Of a stretch of 64,000 nucleotides of DNA, positions 54,902 to 63,910 are shown piece by piece. A program made the translations under genes and the position numbers. Numbering within the stretch: position 1 is the stretch's first letter; each line of letters begins with the position of its first letter. Origin of the DNA: Rhabdobacter roseus (GTDB taxonomy: Bacteria > Bacteroidota > Bacteroidia > Cytophagales > Spirosomataceae); NCBI RefSeq assembly GCF_014202275.1, contig NZ_JACHGF010000004.1:504463-568462 (forward strand). Direction: 5' to 3'. Below the pieces are notes generated by a model, which ran no database searches, was not told where the DNA came from, and saw only the letters and a program-made list of their open reading frames with translations.

Positions 54902-55831
54902 CTACTGCTTCACTTGGGTACGGATCTGGGCCAGGATGCGGTCGGCACCGGCAGCGAGGAGTTCTTCGGCCAAAGAAGTACCTAGCACTTCGGGCGCGCT
55001 GGGTACCCCTTCCTGCGTGCGGCGGATCATCTCCTGGCCGTCCAGGCTGATGATGCCGCCCGTGAGCGCAAGGGTACTTTGCTGCCAGGTTGCCAGTCCA
55101 AAAACCGGAATGCTACAGCCACCCTGCAAACGTTTGAGGAAAGCGCGCTCGGCGCGGAGGCAGTGCGCGGTAGCGGGATGGTTGAGCAGGTTCTGAAGTA
55201 CCTGCTTTTTAGCCCCATCCAGGCTCGCGGCGCTTTCAATGGCTACGCTGCCCTGCCCCACGGCGGGCGTAAACTCCTCTACCGAGAGCAGTTCGGCAAT
55301 TTTATCGTCGTATTCCATGCGGTGTACGCCCGCGTAGGCCAGCAGCAGCGCGTCGCACTGGCCTTCTTCCAATTTGCGGAGGCGGGTCTGGAGATTGCCG
55401 CGCATGTCTACCGTCCGGATGTGGGGATAGTAGTGTTTCAAGATCGCGATCCTCCGGGTCGATGAAGTACCTACCACAAAAGGCTCACCGCTTTTTAAAG
55501 ATAAAGAAGTATCATGGCTCACCAGTACGTCATTCACTTGCTCGCGCTCGGTAAAGGCCAGAATCTCGAAGTCCGCGCCCAGGTCCGACTGTAGATCTTT
55601 GGCACTGTGCACGGCGATGTCGATGCTGCCGGTGCGCAGCTGGTCCTCCAGTTCTTCCGTAAAAACCCCCTTACTACCAATTTTAGCCAACGAGCGATCC
55701 AGGATTTTGTCGCCTTTAGTTTCGATGATCACGATCTCAGTAGTGAGGCCGCCCCGTTGCAGGAGCTCTTCTACGTAGTAGGCCTGCCAAAGCGCCAGCT
55801 TACTACCGCGGGTACCTATTCGAATATTCAT
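54902..55831 (-). CDS. hemC: Porphobilinogen deaminase (hydroxymethylbilane synthase)
   Basis: Third common step of heme/tetrapyrrole synthesis. 309 residues. N-terminal IRIGTRGSKLALWQAYYV, SKGVFTEELEDQL, DIAVHSAKDLQSDL, VGTSSTRRIAIL, VDMRGNLQTRLRKL and the cofactor cysteine in RLQGGCSIPVFG. Last gene of the run that starts at 59634; 42 bases after rimK. The other hem genes are not in the window. Confidence 0.97.
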   Translation of the reverse strand: MNIRIGTRGSKLALWQAYYVEELLQRGGLTTEIVIIETKGDKILDRSLAKIGSKGVFTEELEDQLRTGSIDIAVHSAKDLQSDLGADFEILAFTEREQVNDVLVSHDTSLSLKSGEPFVVGTSSTRRIAILKHYYPHIRTVDMRGNLQTRLRKLEEGQCDALLLAYAGVHRMEYDDKIAELLSVEEFTPAVGQGSVAIESAASLDGAKKQVLQNLLNHPATAHCLRAERAFLKRLQGGCSIPVFGLATWQQSTLALTGGIISLDGQEMIRRTQEGVPSAPEVLGTSLAEELLAAGADRILAQIRTQVKQ

Positions 55832-55873
55832 GCGTTTTCCATTTGGTTAACTTCAACCTTTTTTAATCTTTAT

Positions 55874-56776
55874 TTATACCCCTACGCTGTCTGACTCGTC
55901 GGTTTTGATCCGCTCCTCGATGTAGTGGATAATCTGCGAGGCCACGTCGACGCCCGTCGTCTTCTCGATTCCCTGCAGGCCGGGCGAAGAATTTACTTCC
56001 ATCACCAGCGGTCCCCGGTTGGACTGCAGCAAATCTACCCCCGCTACCCGTACGCCCAGGGCTTTGGCTGCCGCAATGGCGGTTTCTTCTTCCTGCGGAC
56101 TAAGCTCAATGGCGAAGCCTTCGCCACCCCGGTGCAGATTGGAACGGAAATCGCCCTCCTGGCCCTGACGCTTCATGGCGGCTACTACTTTGTTACCAAT
56201 GACAAACGCCCGGATGTCCGCTCCCTTCGACTCGGCGATGAATTCCTGGATCAGGAAGTTAGCGCGCAAGCCGTAAAAAGCCTCGATGGTAGAAGTGGCG
56301 GCTTTGGCCGTTTCGGCCAGCACCACACCTACGCCCTGGGTACCTTCCAAGAGCTTGATCACCACCGGCGGGCCACCCACGATCTTGATGAGCTCATGAA
56401 CCTGGCTGGGGTTTTTGGCAAAAACCGTTTTGGGAATATCCACGCCCGCTTTGGTCAGGATCTGCATACTGCGCAGCTTGTCGCGCGCGCGGGTGATGGC
56501 CTGCGACTTGACGCTCGTAAATACCTTCATGAGCTCAAACTGGCGCACCACCGAGCAGCCGAAGGCCGTTACGGAAGTACCGATGCGCGGCACGATGGCG
56601 TCAATGCCTTCCACGGCTTTTCCCTTGTAGATGACGGATGGTCTTCCCCCTTCTACCACCAGGAAGCACTTGACGTGGTCGATGATCAGGGGCTGATGCC
56701 CCCGGTTTTTTATGGCCTCCACCAGCCTTTTTGTGGAGTAAAGGTCCGGGTTGGTGGATAATACGGCAATTCTCAT
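55874..56776 (-). CDS. rimK: RimK-type ATP-grasp ligase (ribosomal protein S6 glutamate ligase)
   Basis: About 300 residues. ATP-grasp fold: VIKLLEGTQGVGVVLAET (phosphate loop), FLIQEFIAESKGADIRAFVIGNKVVAAMKR, FRSNLHRGGEGFAI and LLQSNRGPLVMEVNSSPGLQGIEKTTGVDV (metal site E-x-N). RimK adds glutamates to the C-terminus of ribosomal S6 in E. coli. ATG 56776 (MRIAVLSTNPDLYS) is the natural start. It lies 7 bases after the RimB-like gene; rimK and rimB travel together in other bacteria. The target here is not known. Confidence 0.92.
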   Translation of the reverse strand: MRIAVLSTNPDLYSTKRLVEAIKNRGHQPLIIDHVKCFLVVEGGRPSVIYKGKAVEGIDAIVPRIGTSVTAFGCSVVRQFELMKVFTSVKSQAITRARDKLRSMQILTKAGVDIPKTVFAKNPSQVHELIKIVGGPPVVIKLLEGTQGVGVVLAETAKAATSTIEAFYGLRANFLIQEFIAESKGADIRAFVIGNKVVAAMKRQGQEGDFRSNLHRGGEGFAIELSPQEEETAIAAAKALGVRVAGVDLLQSNRGPLVMEVNSSPGLQGIEKTTGVDVASQIIHYIEERIKTDESDSVGV

Positions 56777-56783
56777 AAAAATG

Positions 56784-57302
56784 TTAAGTAGTAGTTGATG
56801 AAGTAGACGAATCGGGCGCATCGGCAGCTAGGGAGCGTCTGGCGGCTGAAGAAGCCAGGTACTTTTGGGAAACATCCACCAAAAACCGCCCTTTGAGCAG
56901 CTTGCGCCCAAGCAGCACCGGGTAGCTCATCTTGCGGCGGTCGGCCAGGGAGAATTCCGTGCGAATCCGGCGCTTGCCCAGGACAATCTGGGTCTTGATG
57001 ACATACCGGCGCTCTTCGTGGCCAAAGGAATTTTTAATGGTCGTTTCTTCAAAGTCAGTAACCGAAAAAGGCTGGCGGGGGGCTCCTTTTTGTACGTCCA
57101 GATAAAAGCTCAGGCGTTTGGGTTGTCCGGCTTTCTCCACCAGCCGCACACGGGAGCAGTGGATGGACGACGTAGCAGCACCCGTATCCACCCGGGCGGG
57201 TACCTGCTGCCAGCCCAGCTCGGGGAAATCGACCAGCTCGGTGGCCCCAATCAATTCCTTTTCCTTCTTAGGTACCTTTTTGATTTCCTTTTTCTTACTC
57301 AT
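56784..57302 (-). CDS. RimB-like retropepsin-type protease (RimK-associated)
   Basis: 172 residues. VPARVDTGAATSSIHCSRV holds the aspartic-protease D-T-G triad of the retropepsin-like group (Pfam putative ATP-dependent Zn protease). IKTQIVLGKRRIRTEFSLADRRKMSYPVLLGRKLLKGRFLVDVS is the second conserved block. RimB is reported to act with RimK in controlling S6 glutamylation. The tail is low-complexity Ser/Thr. ATG overlaps the holB stop (ATGA), and rimK starts 7 bases later. Confidence 0.88.
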   Translation of the reverse strand: MSKKKEIKKVPKKEKELIGATELVDFPELGWQQVPARVDTGAATSSIHCSRVRLVEKAGQPKRLSFYLDVQKGAPRQPFSVTDFEETTIKNSFGHEERRYVIKTQIVLGKRRIRTEFSLADRRKMSYPVLLGRKLLKGRFLVDVSQKYLASSAARRSLAADAPDSSTSSTTT

Positions 57303-58420
57303 GATTTCCGAAAGAACTGCGATACGGTAAGCGAAAGATCCAGAAAAACCATTTTAGCCCGTACATTGCGCTCTACGTGGTAGTAGGCTTCGTTGACTTG
57401 CTGGACCATCCGTTCCAGTGCGCCTTCGGGAACGGCCTTGGCAAAGTTCTGCACAAAGGCCAGCTCTTCGGCAGGTACCCTCAGGAGTTCGCCCGCGCCC
57501 TGCGTCCAGACCAGCATATCCCTAAAAAGCCGAAGTGTGTACTCAAAGATACCTTTTTGGGCTTCCTTATTCAGGCCATCGAAGCTGTCGGCCAGGGTCA
57601 CGAGCTGCACCAGATCTTGCTTGTAGCAGGAGCGCATCCAGTGGGCAAACCATTCCGTGCGGTCGTCGGTACTTTCGTGGGTCAGGCGGGCGGCCTCCGC
57701 CAGGTTGCCGTCGCAAAGGTAGGCGATCTGCCGGGCCTGGCTGGCGGCTAGCGCGTGCTGTTGCTGCAAATAATCCGTTACGTTTTGGTCAGTAAAGGTC
57801 GGAACCGCCACCCGTTGCGTGCGAGACAGCAGCGTAGTCAGGAGCCGGTCGGACTGGTCGCTCACCAGCAGGAAGAGCGTTTTGACCGGCGGCTCTTCCA
57901 GGATTTTCAACAGTGCGTTGGCCGAGGCCAGGTTCATAAGCTCAGGCTTCCAGATGATCAGAATCTTGTATTCTCCTTCGTAGGCTTTCAGAGCCAGCTT
58001 TCGCAAAATGGAACGGGCTTCTTCTACCGAAATATTCCCCTGCTTATTCTCGGCCTGGATAAAATCCAGCCAGTCGGGTAGGAGGCGGTAAGGGCTCTCG
58101 TGGATAAAGGTCCGCCAAAGCGGCAAAAAAGCCTCACTGGTACTACCGGGGGCTTTTTTGGAGGTAGCAATGGGGAAGATGCAGTGCAGGTCGGGGTGGA
58201 TCAGTTTGGCCATTTTGACGCAGGAAGCACACCGGCCGCAGGCGTCCTGCTCCCGTTTGTCTTCGCAGTTCACGTAGGTGGCAAAGGCCAGTGCCAGCGC
58301 CAGGGCCCCGCCGCCCGCCGCGCCGTCAAAAAGCTGGGCGTGGGCGACGTGATTTTGGCGTACTGCACGCACGAGCGCGGCTTTTACGTCCTCCAGGCCG
58401 GGTATATCTTGGAATAACAC
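57299..58420 (-). CDS. holB: DNA polymerase III delta-prime-type clamp loader subunit
   Basis: About 373 residues, AAA+-type. MLFQDIPGLEDVKAALVRAVRQNHVAHAQLF is the usual opening. Zinc module CEDKREQDACGRCASC, sensor-type NLASANALLKILEEPP and LLTTLLSRTQRV. The Walker A place reads DGAAGGGALALALA, lacking GKT, which is typical of delta-prime rather than DnaX. Start at GTG 58420: longer frames run back into the upstream gene in another frame. It overlaps the RimB-like gene by 4 bases. Confidence 0.92.
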   Translation of the reverse strand: MLFQDIPGLEDVKAALVRAVRQNHVAHAQLFDGAAGGGALALALAFATYVNCEDKREQDACGRCASCVKMAKLIHPDLHCIFPIATSKKAPGSTSEAFLPLWRTFIHESPYRLLPDWLDFIQAENKQGNISVEEARSILRKLALKAYEGEYKILIIWKPELMNLASANALLKILEEPPVKTLFLLVSDQSDRLLTTLLSRTQRVAVPTFTDQNVTDYLQQQHALAASQARQIAYLCDGNLAEAARLTHESTDDRTEWFAHWMRSCYKQDLVQLVTLADSFDGLNKEAQKGIFEYTLRLFRDMLVWTQGAGELLRVPAEELAFVQNFAKAVPEGALERMVQQVNEAYYHVERNVRAKMVFLDLSLTVSQFFRKS

Positions 58421-58434
58421 GCTTGCTTGGTTAG

Positions 58435-59634
58435 TCAGTGGGAAGGTGATAAGGTACCTGCTTGCTCCAGGCGGTGTACCTCCCGCAGCATGGCCACCTC
58501 GCGGTCGCCAAAAGGTACCTTCCGGCGGCTTACGGTTTCGTAGGCTACGGTCATGGCTTTTTCGAAGCGGTAGTCCGTAAACCCCTCGGCCTGGCCTCCC
58601 CAACGAAACGAAGGGATGTGCTTGGGCTGAAAACCCGCCCCGAACACGTTGACGTTGACGCCCACCACGGTACCCGTATTGAACATGGTACTGATGCCCG
58701 CCTTGGAGTAGTCGCCCATGAAAAGCCCGCAAAAGAGCTTGCCGGTATCTTGCAAAGTACCTTTTGCGTAGCTATGGAGCTTCACCGTCGTATAGTCATT
58801 TTTGAGGTTTGAATTGTTGGTATTTGCGCCCAGGTTACACCATTCACCCAGAACAGCGTTACCCAGGTACCCGTCGTGTCCCTTGTTGCTGTAGCCAAAT
58901 AGGACGGAATTATTCACCTCGCCGCCTACTTTGCAGTAGGGACCGATGGTGGTTTGGGGGCGGATTTTGGCGCCTTGCGCTACCACAGCACCTTCGCCCA
59001 GCGCAAATGGTCCCTGAATGGTGGCCCCTTCGCTCACCACGGCGTTTCGCCCCAGGTAGATGGGCCCGCTTTCAGCATTCAGGATAGCGGCCTTAACCGA
59101 AACACCCTCTTCTACAAAAATGGCTTCGGGCTGGTAGCAGTGCGTAAAGGGATCGGTAATCCCCTGCGAAGTACCCTGGCTTACGATGCGCTCGTAGTCA
59201 GCCCGGATCTGCGCGCCGTTCTCTCCGTAGATATCCCATAGTTGCCGGATCATGGTGAAGGGCAGGGGGTACTTTTGCGTTTTAGCTACGCCCAGGCCCG
59301 GATGCCAGTCAGCTGAGTACGTACGAAGCGCCAGTATTTCGTTTTGCTCCGAAACCAATGCCATGTCGTACGGGAGTTGCCGCACAGCCTCCGCCAGGGC
59401 CTCGTCCGGGCAAAGCGCTCCGTTGAGGTAGAGGTTGTCTTCGGCAAGTACCTTTGGGTACTTCGTAGCCAGGTAGGTTTGGGTAAGGTATGAGGGGGTA
59501 CTTGCCAGGTACCTGGCCCACTTTTCGGCCAGGGTGAAGATACCACAACGGATCTCCGCCACGGGGCGCGTAAAAGTAAGCGGAAGAAGCTGCGGGCGAA
59601 GTACGGGGTCGTCGAAGAGAATTACGTTAGCCAT
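58435..59634 (-). CDS. GlmU-like sugar nucleotidyltransferase family protein
   Basis: 399 residues. N-terminal nucleotidyltransferase-like half (NVILFDDPVLRPQLLPLTFTRPVAEIRCGIFTLAEKW) and a C-terminal left-handed beta-helix of hexapeptides (LGRNAVVSEGATIQGPFALGEGAVVAQGAKIRPQTTIGPYCKVGGEV). This is the single Bacteroidota GlmU-family form. The N-terminal half lacks the standard GLAAGxGTRM nucleotide loop, so a real UTP-binding role is uncertain. First gene of the run to hemC; holB starts 14 bases on. Confidence 0.9.
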   Translation of the reverse strand: MANVILFDDPVLRPQLLPLTFTRPVAEIRCGIFTLAEKWARYLASTPSYLTQTYLATKYPKVLAEDNLYLNGALCPDEALAEAVRQLPYDMALVSEQNEILALRTYSADWHPGLGVAKTQKYPLPFTMIRQLWDIYGENGAQIRADYERIVSQGTSQGITDPFTHCYQPEAIFVEEGVSVKAAILNAESGPIYLGRNAVVSEGATIQGPFALGEGAVVAQGAKIRPQTTIGPYCKVGGEVNNSVLFGYSNKGHDGYLGNAVLGEWCNLGANTNNSNLKNDYTTVKLHSYAKGTLQDTGKLFCGLFMGDYSKAGISTMFNTGTVVGVNVNVFGAGFQPKHIPSFRWGGQAEGFTDYRFEKAMTVAYETVSRRKVPFGDREVAMLREVHRLEQAGTLSPSH

Positions 59635-59689
59635 GCTACTAGTAAGGTAGGCGATCGCGCCAAAGTTCGCCTATTTTCCTGGACCAGAC

Positions 59690-59733
59690 AAAAAATAAGG
59701 CAGTCTCTCGGTGTTTAAAATCGAGAGACTGCC
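59690..59733 (-). terminator. Terminator of rpmE2
   Basis: Arms GGCAGTCTCTCG (59699-59710) and CGAGAGACTGCC (59722-59733), perfect over 12 bases. Read on the minus strand the hairpin is followed by TTATTTTTTG. Confidence 0.87.
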
Positions 59734-59759
59734 CTAGAGCGTATAGCTGCTGCGTCGGC

Positions 59760-60005
59760 TTATTTCTGGCCGTACCGCTTTCTGAATTTATCAACGCGGC
59801 CGGCGGTATCTACCAGTACGTTCTTGCCGGTATAGAAAGGATGCGACTGCGAGGAAACCTCCACTTTGTAAACGGGGTACTCCTTGCCATCTTCCCACTG
59901 GATGGTCTCGTTGGTTTCGATGGTAGAGCGGGTAATAAACTTGTAATCGCTCGATAGGTCCCAGAAAATCACTTCTCTGTACTTAGGATGAATATCTTTT
60001 TTCAT
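59760..60005 (-). CDS. rpmE2: Ribosomal protein L31, type B
   Basis: 81 residues. [29 protein letters not shown] and [32 protein letters not shown] are the family blocks. No CxxC pairs, so it is the zinc-independent type B form. Single gene with its own promoter and terminator. Confidence 0.97.
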   Translation of the reverse strand: MKKDIHPKYREVIFWDLSSDYKFITRSTIETNETIQWEDGKEYPVYKVEVSSQSHPFYTGKNVLVDTAGRVDKFRKRYGQK

Positions 60006-60501
60006 CGGTATATATTGCTAATGCGTTAGTTACGATTCGGTAAAAAGGACTGCAAAAGTAGTAACTTCTCTCTTTTTGCCCAAATGCTTTTCCGATATTT
60101 TTTATAAGGTACTTCCAAAAGCCTCCTTTTTAGCTATAGCCTTCGTTTCTGTTGTCTTGGAAGGCAACACGGCCCAGGGAGGTGAGTATGGGCTAATACC
60201 AAACTGTAACTAATTGAATATTAAGCATATAGTAACTTTGTGGAAGTTGAAAATAATTTCTGGTATTATTCGGATAGATGTGTGAACGGTTGATTTTGGT
60301 AAGCCTCTTGAAATTAGAATCTTAACAAATTTTTAATGTCCAAAGGAGATTAGATTTTTTGAAGTGCCTAAACAAAACGCCTTTTTTGTTGTTGTTTTTT
60401 AAAGCGTTTAAGCGTTACTTCAAAGAATTTTTCAAGCCAACCTACGGGAACTTCCTAGTACAGCAAATACCTACAAAATACTGAAAAACAGCTATATACT
60501 T
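60006..60501. other. Divergent intergenic region between rpmE2 and nrdA
   Basis: 496 bases. It has the rpmE2 promoter at 60053-60084. For nrdA, TAACTTTG at 60233-60240 is a full -7 match but no TTTG sits 19-20 bases before it. No NrdR box or riboswitch is clear by eye, and no gene is supported. Confidence 0.55.
60053..60084 (-). promoter_or_regulatory. Promoter of rpmE2
   Basis: On the minus strand: TTTG (60084-60081), 20 bases, TACTTTTG (60060-60053). A complete match to the Bacteroidota consensus. Leader about 42 bases. Confidence 0.82.
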
Positions 60502-62955
60502 ATGCCAATGTACGTAATCAAGCGCGATGGTCGAAGGGAATCGGTCAAATTTGACAAGATCACAGCCCGGATCGAAAAACTCAGCTATGGCCTGGAAAGT
60601 AATTACATCCAGCCGATCGAAGTAGCCAAGAAAGTGGTGGCCGGTATTTATGACGGAGTAACCACCGCGGAACTTGACAACCTGGCTGCCGAGACGGCCG
60701 CTTCCATGACGACCAAGCACCCTGATTACGCAATTTTGGCCGCTCGGGTGGCTATCTCGAACCTGCACAAAAATACGTTAAAGTCGTTTTCGGCTACTAT
60801 GAAGCGTCTTTATACGTACGTAGATCCTAAAACCGGCGAAAACGCTTCGCTTATCTCTAAAGAAGTATACGATGTAATTCGCCGCAATGCCGCGTTACTG
60901 GATTCGACGATTATCTATGATCGGGACTATGGCTACGACTACTTTGGCTACAAAACGCTCGAAAAATCGTACCTGCTCAAGCTAGACGGTAAAATAGCCG
61001 AGCGGCCGCAGCACATGCTGATGCGGGTAGCGATTGGCATTCACCAAAATGACGTACAAGCGGCCGTTGAGACCTATAACCTGTTATCGGAGAAATGGTT
61101 TACGCACGCCACGCCTACGCTCTTCAACGCCGGTACGCCTAAGCCTCAGATGTCTTCCTGCTTCCTGCTGACAATGAAAGAAGACAGCATCAATGGGATT
61201 TACGATACTCTGAAGCAGTGCGCGCTCATTTCGCAGTCGGCGGGTGGGATTGGCCTGAGCATTCACGACGTACGCGCTACGGGTACCTATATTAAAGGTA
61301 CCAATGGTACTTCTAACGGCATCGTACCCATGCTACGCGTCTTCAACGATACGGCTCGTTACGTAGATCAGGGAGGTGGAAAGCGTAAGGGCTCCTTTGC
61401 CATCTACCTGGAGCCCTGGCACGCCGACGTTTTTGATTTTCTCGATCTCAAAAAGAACCACGGAAAGGAAGAGCGCCGGGCGCGTGATTTATTCTTTGCC
61501 CTCTGGATTCCGGATTTGTTCATGAAGCGCGTTGAGGCCAACGACACCTGGTCGCTGTTCTGTCCGCACGAGTGCCCCGGTATGTCCGACACCCACGGCG
61601 AGGATTTTGAGAAGCTCTATGAGCAGTACGAGCGTGAAGGCAAAGCCCGCAAAACCATCAAGGCGCAGGATCTGTGGTTTGCGATTCTGGAGTCCCAGAT
61701 CGAGACAGGTACCCCTTACATGCTTTATAAGGACCACGCGAACGGCAAGTCCAACCAGAAGAACCTGGGGACCATTAAGTCGTCGAACCTCTGTACGGAA
61801 ATTATGGAGTACACCGCGCCTGACGAAGTAGCGGTGTGTAACCTGGCCTCCATTGCGCTGCCTAAGTTTGTGCAGATGGGCGAAGATGGGTACCTGCGCT
61901 TTGACCACCAGAAGCTCTACGAAATTACGAAGGTAGTTACGCGAAACCTTAATAAGATTATAGACCTGAACTACTACCCTGTACCCGAGGCAGAGCGCAG
62001 CAATAAGCGCCACCGCCCCATCGGAATCGGTATTCAGGGACTGGCCGACGCCTTCTGTCTGCTGCGCATGCCTTTTGATTCGGACGAAGCCAAACAGCTG
62101 AACCAGGAGGTATTCGAGACCATCTATTTCGGCGCAATGGAAGCTTCCATGGAGCTGGCCAAGAAAGAAGGTGCGTACGAAACCTGGGCGGGTAGCCCCA
62201 TTTCCCAGGGTATATTCCAGTTTGACATGTGGGGTGTTAAGCCCAACAGCAACCGCTGGTCGTGGGAAAAGCTCCGAAACCAGGTAGTGAAGTACGGGGT
62301 ACGTAACTCCCTGCTACTGGCACCCATGCCTACGGCTTCCACGAGCCAGATTCTGGGGAATAACGAATGTTTCGAGCCGTTTACGTCTAATATCTACGTG
62401 CGCCGGGTACTTTCGGGTGAGTTTGTGGTTGTAAACAAGTACCTGCTCAAAGACTTGGTAAAGCTGGGCCTGTGGAACGAAGACATGAAGAACAAGCTCA
62501 TCATGGCCAATGGCTCGGTACAACCCATTCCGAACATCCCACAGAATATTAAAGACTTGTACAAAACGGGCTGGGAGATTAAGCAACGCGCTATTCTGGA
62601 TATGGCCGCCGACCGCGGTGCCTATATCTGCCAGTCGCAGTCGCTAAACATCTTCCTGGAAGATCCTAATTTTGGCAAGCTCACCTCCATGCACTTTTAC
62701 GCCTGGAAAAAAGGCCTCAAAACCGGTATGTACTACCTACGTACCCGCGCGGCGGCTGATCCCATCAAGTTTACGGTGCAAAAGCAGGCCGAGGCGCAGC
62801 TCGAACCAGCGGTGGCAGCCGTAGCCGAAAAGGAGATGGACTACGCCCAATACGCCGAAGAGCGCAAGCAGCCCAAAGCCCCTGAGCGGGACGAACGCGC
62901 CGACATGCAGTGCTCACTCGATGATCCTGAGGGCTGCGAGGCTTGTGGCTCGTAA
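60502..62955 (+). CDS. nrdA: Class I ribonucleoside-diphosphate reductase large subunit
   Basis: Catalytic alpha subunit, 817 residues. N-terminal ATP-cone ([24 protein letters not shown], residues 3-95) for allosteric control, then the ten-stranded barrel with the catalytic [14 protein letters not shown] (Asn, Cys, Glu), the partner Cys in [28 protein letters not shown] and GMYYLRTRA (the Tyr-Tyr radical relay). The C-terminal CEACGS is the thiol pair that re-reduces the active site. The beta subunit gene is at 14405. Ends at a terminator. Confidence 0.97.
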   Translation: MPMYVIKRDGRRESVKFDKITARIEKLSYGLESNYIQPIEVAKKVVAGIYDGVTTAELDNLAAETAASMTTKHPDYAILAARVAISNLHKNTLKSFSATMKRLYTYVDPKTGENASLISKEVYDVIRRNAALLDSTIIYDRDYGYDYFGYKTLEKSYLLKLDGKIAERPQHMLMRVAIGIHQNDVQAAVETYNLLSEKWFTHATPTLFNAGTPKPQMSSCFLLTMKEDSINGIYDTLKQCALISQSAGGIGLSIHDVRATGTYIKGTNGTSNGIVPMLRVFNDTARYVDQGGGKRKGSFAIYLEPWHADVFDFLDLKKNHGKEERRARDLFFALWIPDLFMKRVEANDTWSLFCPHECPGMSDTHGEDFEKLYEQYEREGKARKTIKAQDLWFAILESQIETGTPYMLYKDHANGKSNQKNLGTIKSSNLCTEIMEYTAPDEVAVCNLASIALPKFVQMGEDGYLRFDHQKLYEITKVVTRNLNKIIDLNYYPVPEAERSNKRHRPIGIGIQGLADAFCLLRMPFDSDEAKQLNQEVFETIYFGAMEASMELAKKEGAYETWAGSPISQGIFQFDMWGVKPNSNRWSWEKLRNQVVKYGVRNSLLLAPMPTASTSQILGNNECFEPFTSNIYVRRVLSGEFVVVNKYLLKDLVKLGLWNEDMKNKLIMANGSVQPIPNIPQNIKDLYKTGWEIKQRAILDMAADRGAYICQSQSLNIFLEDPNFGKLTSMHFYAWKKGLKTGMYYLRTRAAADPIKFTVQKQAEAQLEPAVAAVAEKEMDYAQYAEERKQPKAPERDERADMQCSLDDPEGCEACGS

Positions 62956-62982
62956 ATAGAGACTCTTTATTTTTATAATGAT

Positions 62983-63013
62983 AGAAGGCTCCGTCAGTAA
63001 GGCGGAGCCTTCT
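62983..63013 (+). terminator. Terminator of nrdA
   Basis: AGAAGGCTCCG (62983-62993) and CGGAGCCTTCT (63003-63013), perfect over 11 bases, then TGC. The poly-T is short (TTCTTG), so it is moderate in strength. Confidence 0.78.
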
Positions 63014-63461
63014 TGCTGAGCAAACGAGCCAGCGGCTTTCCTTTGAAGAGTAGCGAGATTAAGGTAGTCCAGCGGATCATGATAAAGACCTAGATGACTT
63101 CGTGTACCATTCAGGAACGGCTTTATGTTACGGCGTAATGGGTAGTTGAAGGGTTAAAAGTCTTTTTTGCTCCACCGACTATTCCAAACGGACTCGCTAG
63201 TCCATTAACCGAAAGAAAATAAGATCAAGTATGAGCTTCATAAGGAGGTTGCTCTGACTCTGAAAACTCTCTTCTACTAATAAGCAGACAAAGTATGCTT
63301 ACCTACTAAATCAGCCAGACGAGACGTACCGCACCAGGTACTTCAAGTACCTATAAAAAAGCTGTCGTCTGGTCACGAAATTTTTTTCAGAAGTTAGGCA
63401 TCTGTCAGTGAGAATCTTGCGGATTTTGGAAGGTAGTTTTGAAAAAGTTTTTTCCTTGACA
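63014..63461. other. Non-coding region before the rRNA promoters
   Basis: About 450 bases with no supported gene and no tRNA. It includes a nested inverted repeat at 63315-63372. Short frames on the minus strand here have no recognisable feature. Confidence 0.55.
63315..63372. repeat. Nested inverted repeat
   Basis: Outer arms CCAGACGA (63315-63322) and TCGTCTGG (63365-63372); inner palindrome AGGTACTTCAAGTACCT (63336-63352). The inner part is the GTAC word in both orders. Confidence 0.65.
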
Positions 63462-63493
63462 GTTGTGTGGTTTCGAAATTTTTCTGACTTTTG
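63462..63493 (+). promoter_or_regulatory. rRNA operon promoter P1
   Basis: GTTG (63462-63465), 20 bases, GACTTTTG (63486-63493), followed by CCCTCCCA. One mismatch in each box. It repeats the layout of P2 about 204 bases later, including the CTTTTGC-CTCCCA context. Confidence 0.6.
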
Positions 63494-63665
63494 CCCTCCC
63501 AAACGCGGGAAACAGGCCTAGGCGGGTTCTTAAAAGGCAGGAGCCGAAAGTCGAAAAAAGTACGGGTTCGGCCGGAACCAAAACCCCGGGTGGTTTCGTT
63601 CTTTTGAAGCGTCTGGGAAAAAGGGAAGATCAGCGACCCGCCAGAAAAAAATAATCGCAAAATAG

Positions 63666-63697
63666 TTTGGAATCTTAAAATAGACCTGCTACTTTTG
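63666..63697 (+). promoter_or_regulatory. rRNA operon promoter P2
   Basis: TTTG (63666-63669), exactly 20 bases, TACTTTTG (63690-63697), then CACTCCCA. Full match to the Bacteroidota consensus. It lies about 214 bases before the 16S 5' end. Confidence 0.85.
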
Positions 63698-63800
63698 CAC
63701 TCCCATTCGGAAAGACGAAGGGAAAAAGAAGCTCCAGCTTCGCATCAACCAGGGGTAAGACAGACGGTCTGACCAGCAAGTTCTGAGAGTTTTCAGAGCA

Positions 63801-63812
63801 ACGTTCTTTGGC
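63801..63812 (+). promoter_or_regulatory. boxA-like antitermination element
   Basis: ACGTTCTTTGGC in the rRNA leader resembles boxA (TGTTCTTTG-type in this phylum). Placed between P2 and 16S, as expected. Confidence 0.5.
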
Positions 63813-63910
63813 TTCATGGAAAGAGCATACACAGTAACAGCGTGTAACAGTACAAATACCGCTTGGATGGCTTAGGCTTTGGCCTAGAAAATCACAAGCA
63901 CTAATTACTT

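Noticed and set aside
58421..58732. N-terminal extension of the holB frame
   Set aside because: It overlaps the GlmU-like gene in another frame and shows no conserved residues; the delta-prime family starts at MLFQDIPGLEDV.
63311..63660. Minus-strand frames of 63 and 88 codons
   Set aside because: They lie over the rRNA promoter region and have no recognisable feature.
62956..63910. tRNA or small RNA gene before 16S
   Set aside because: No cloverleaf with the T-loop GTTCRANNC pattern was found by eye.
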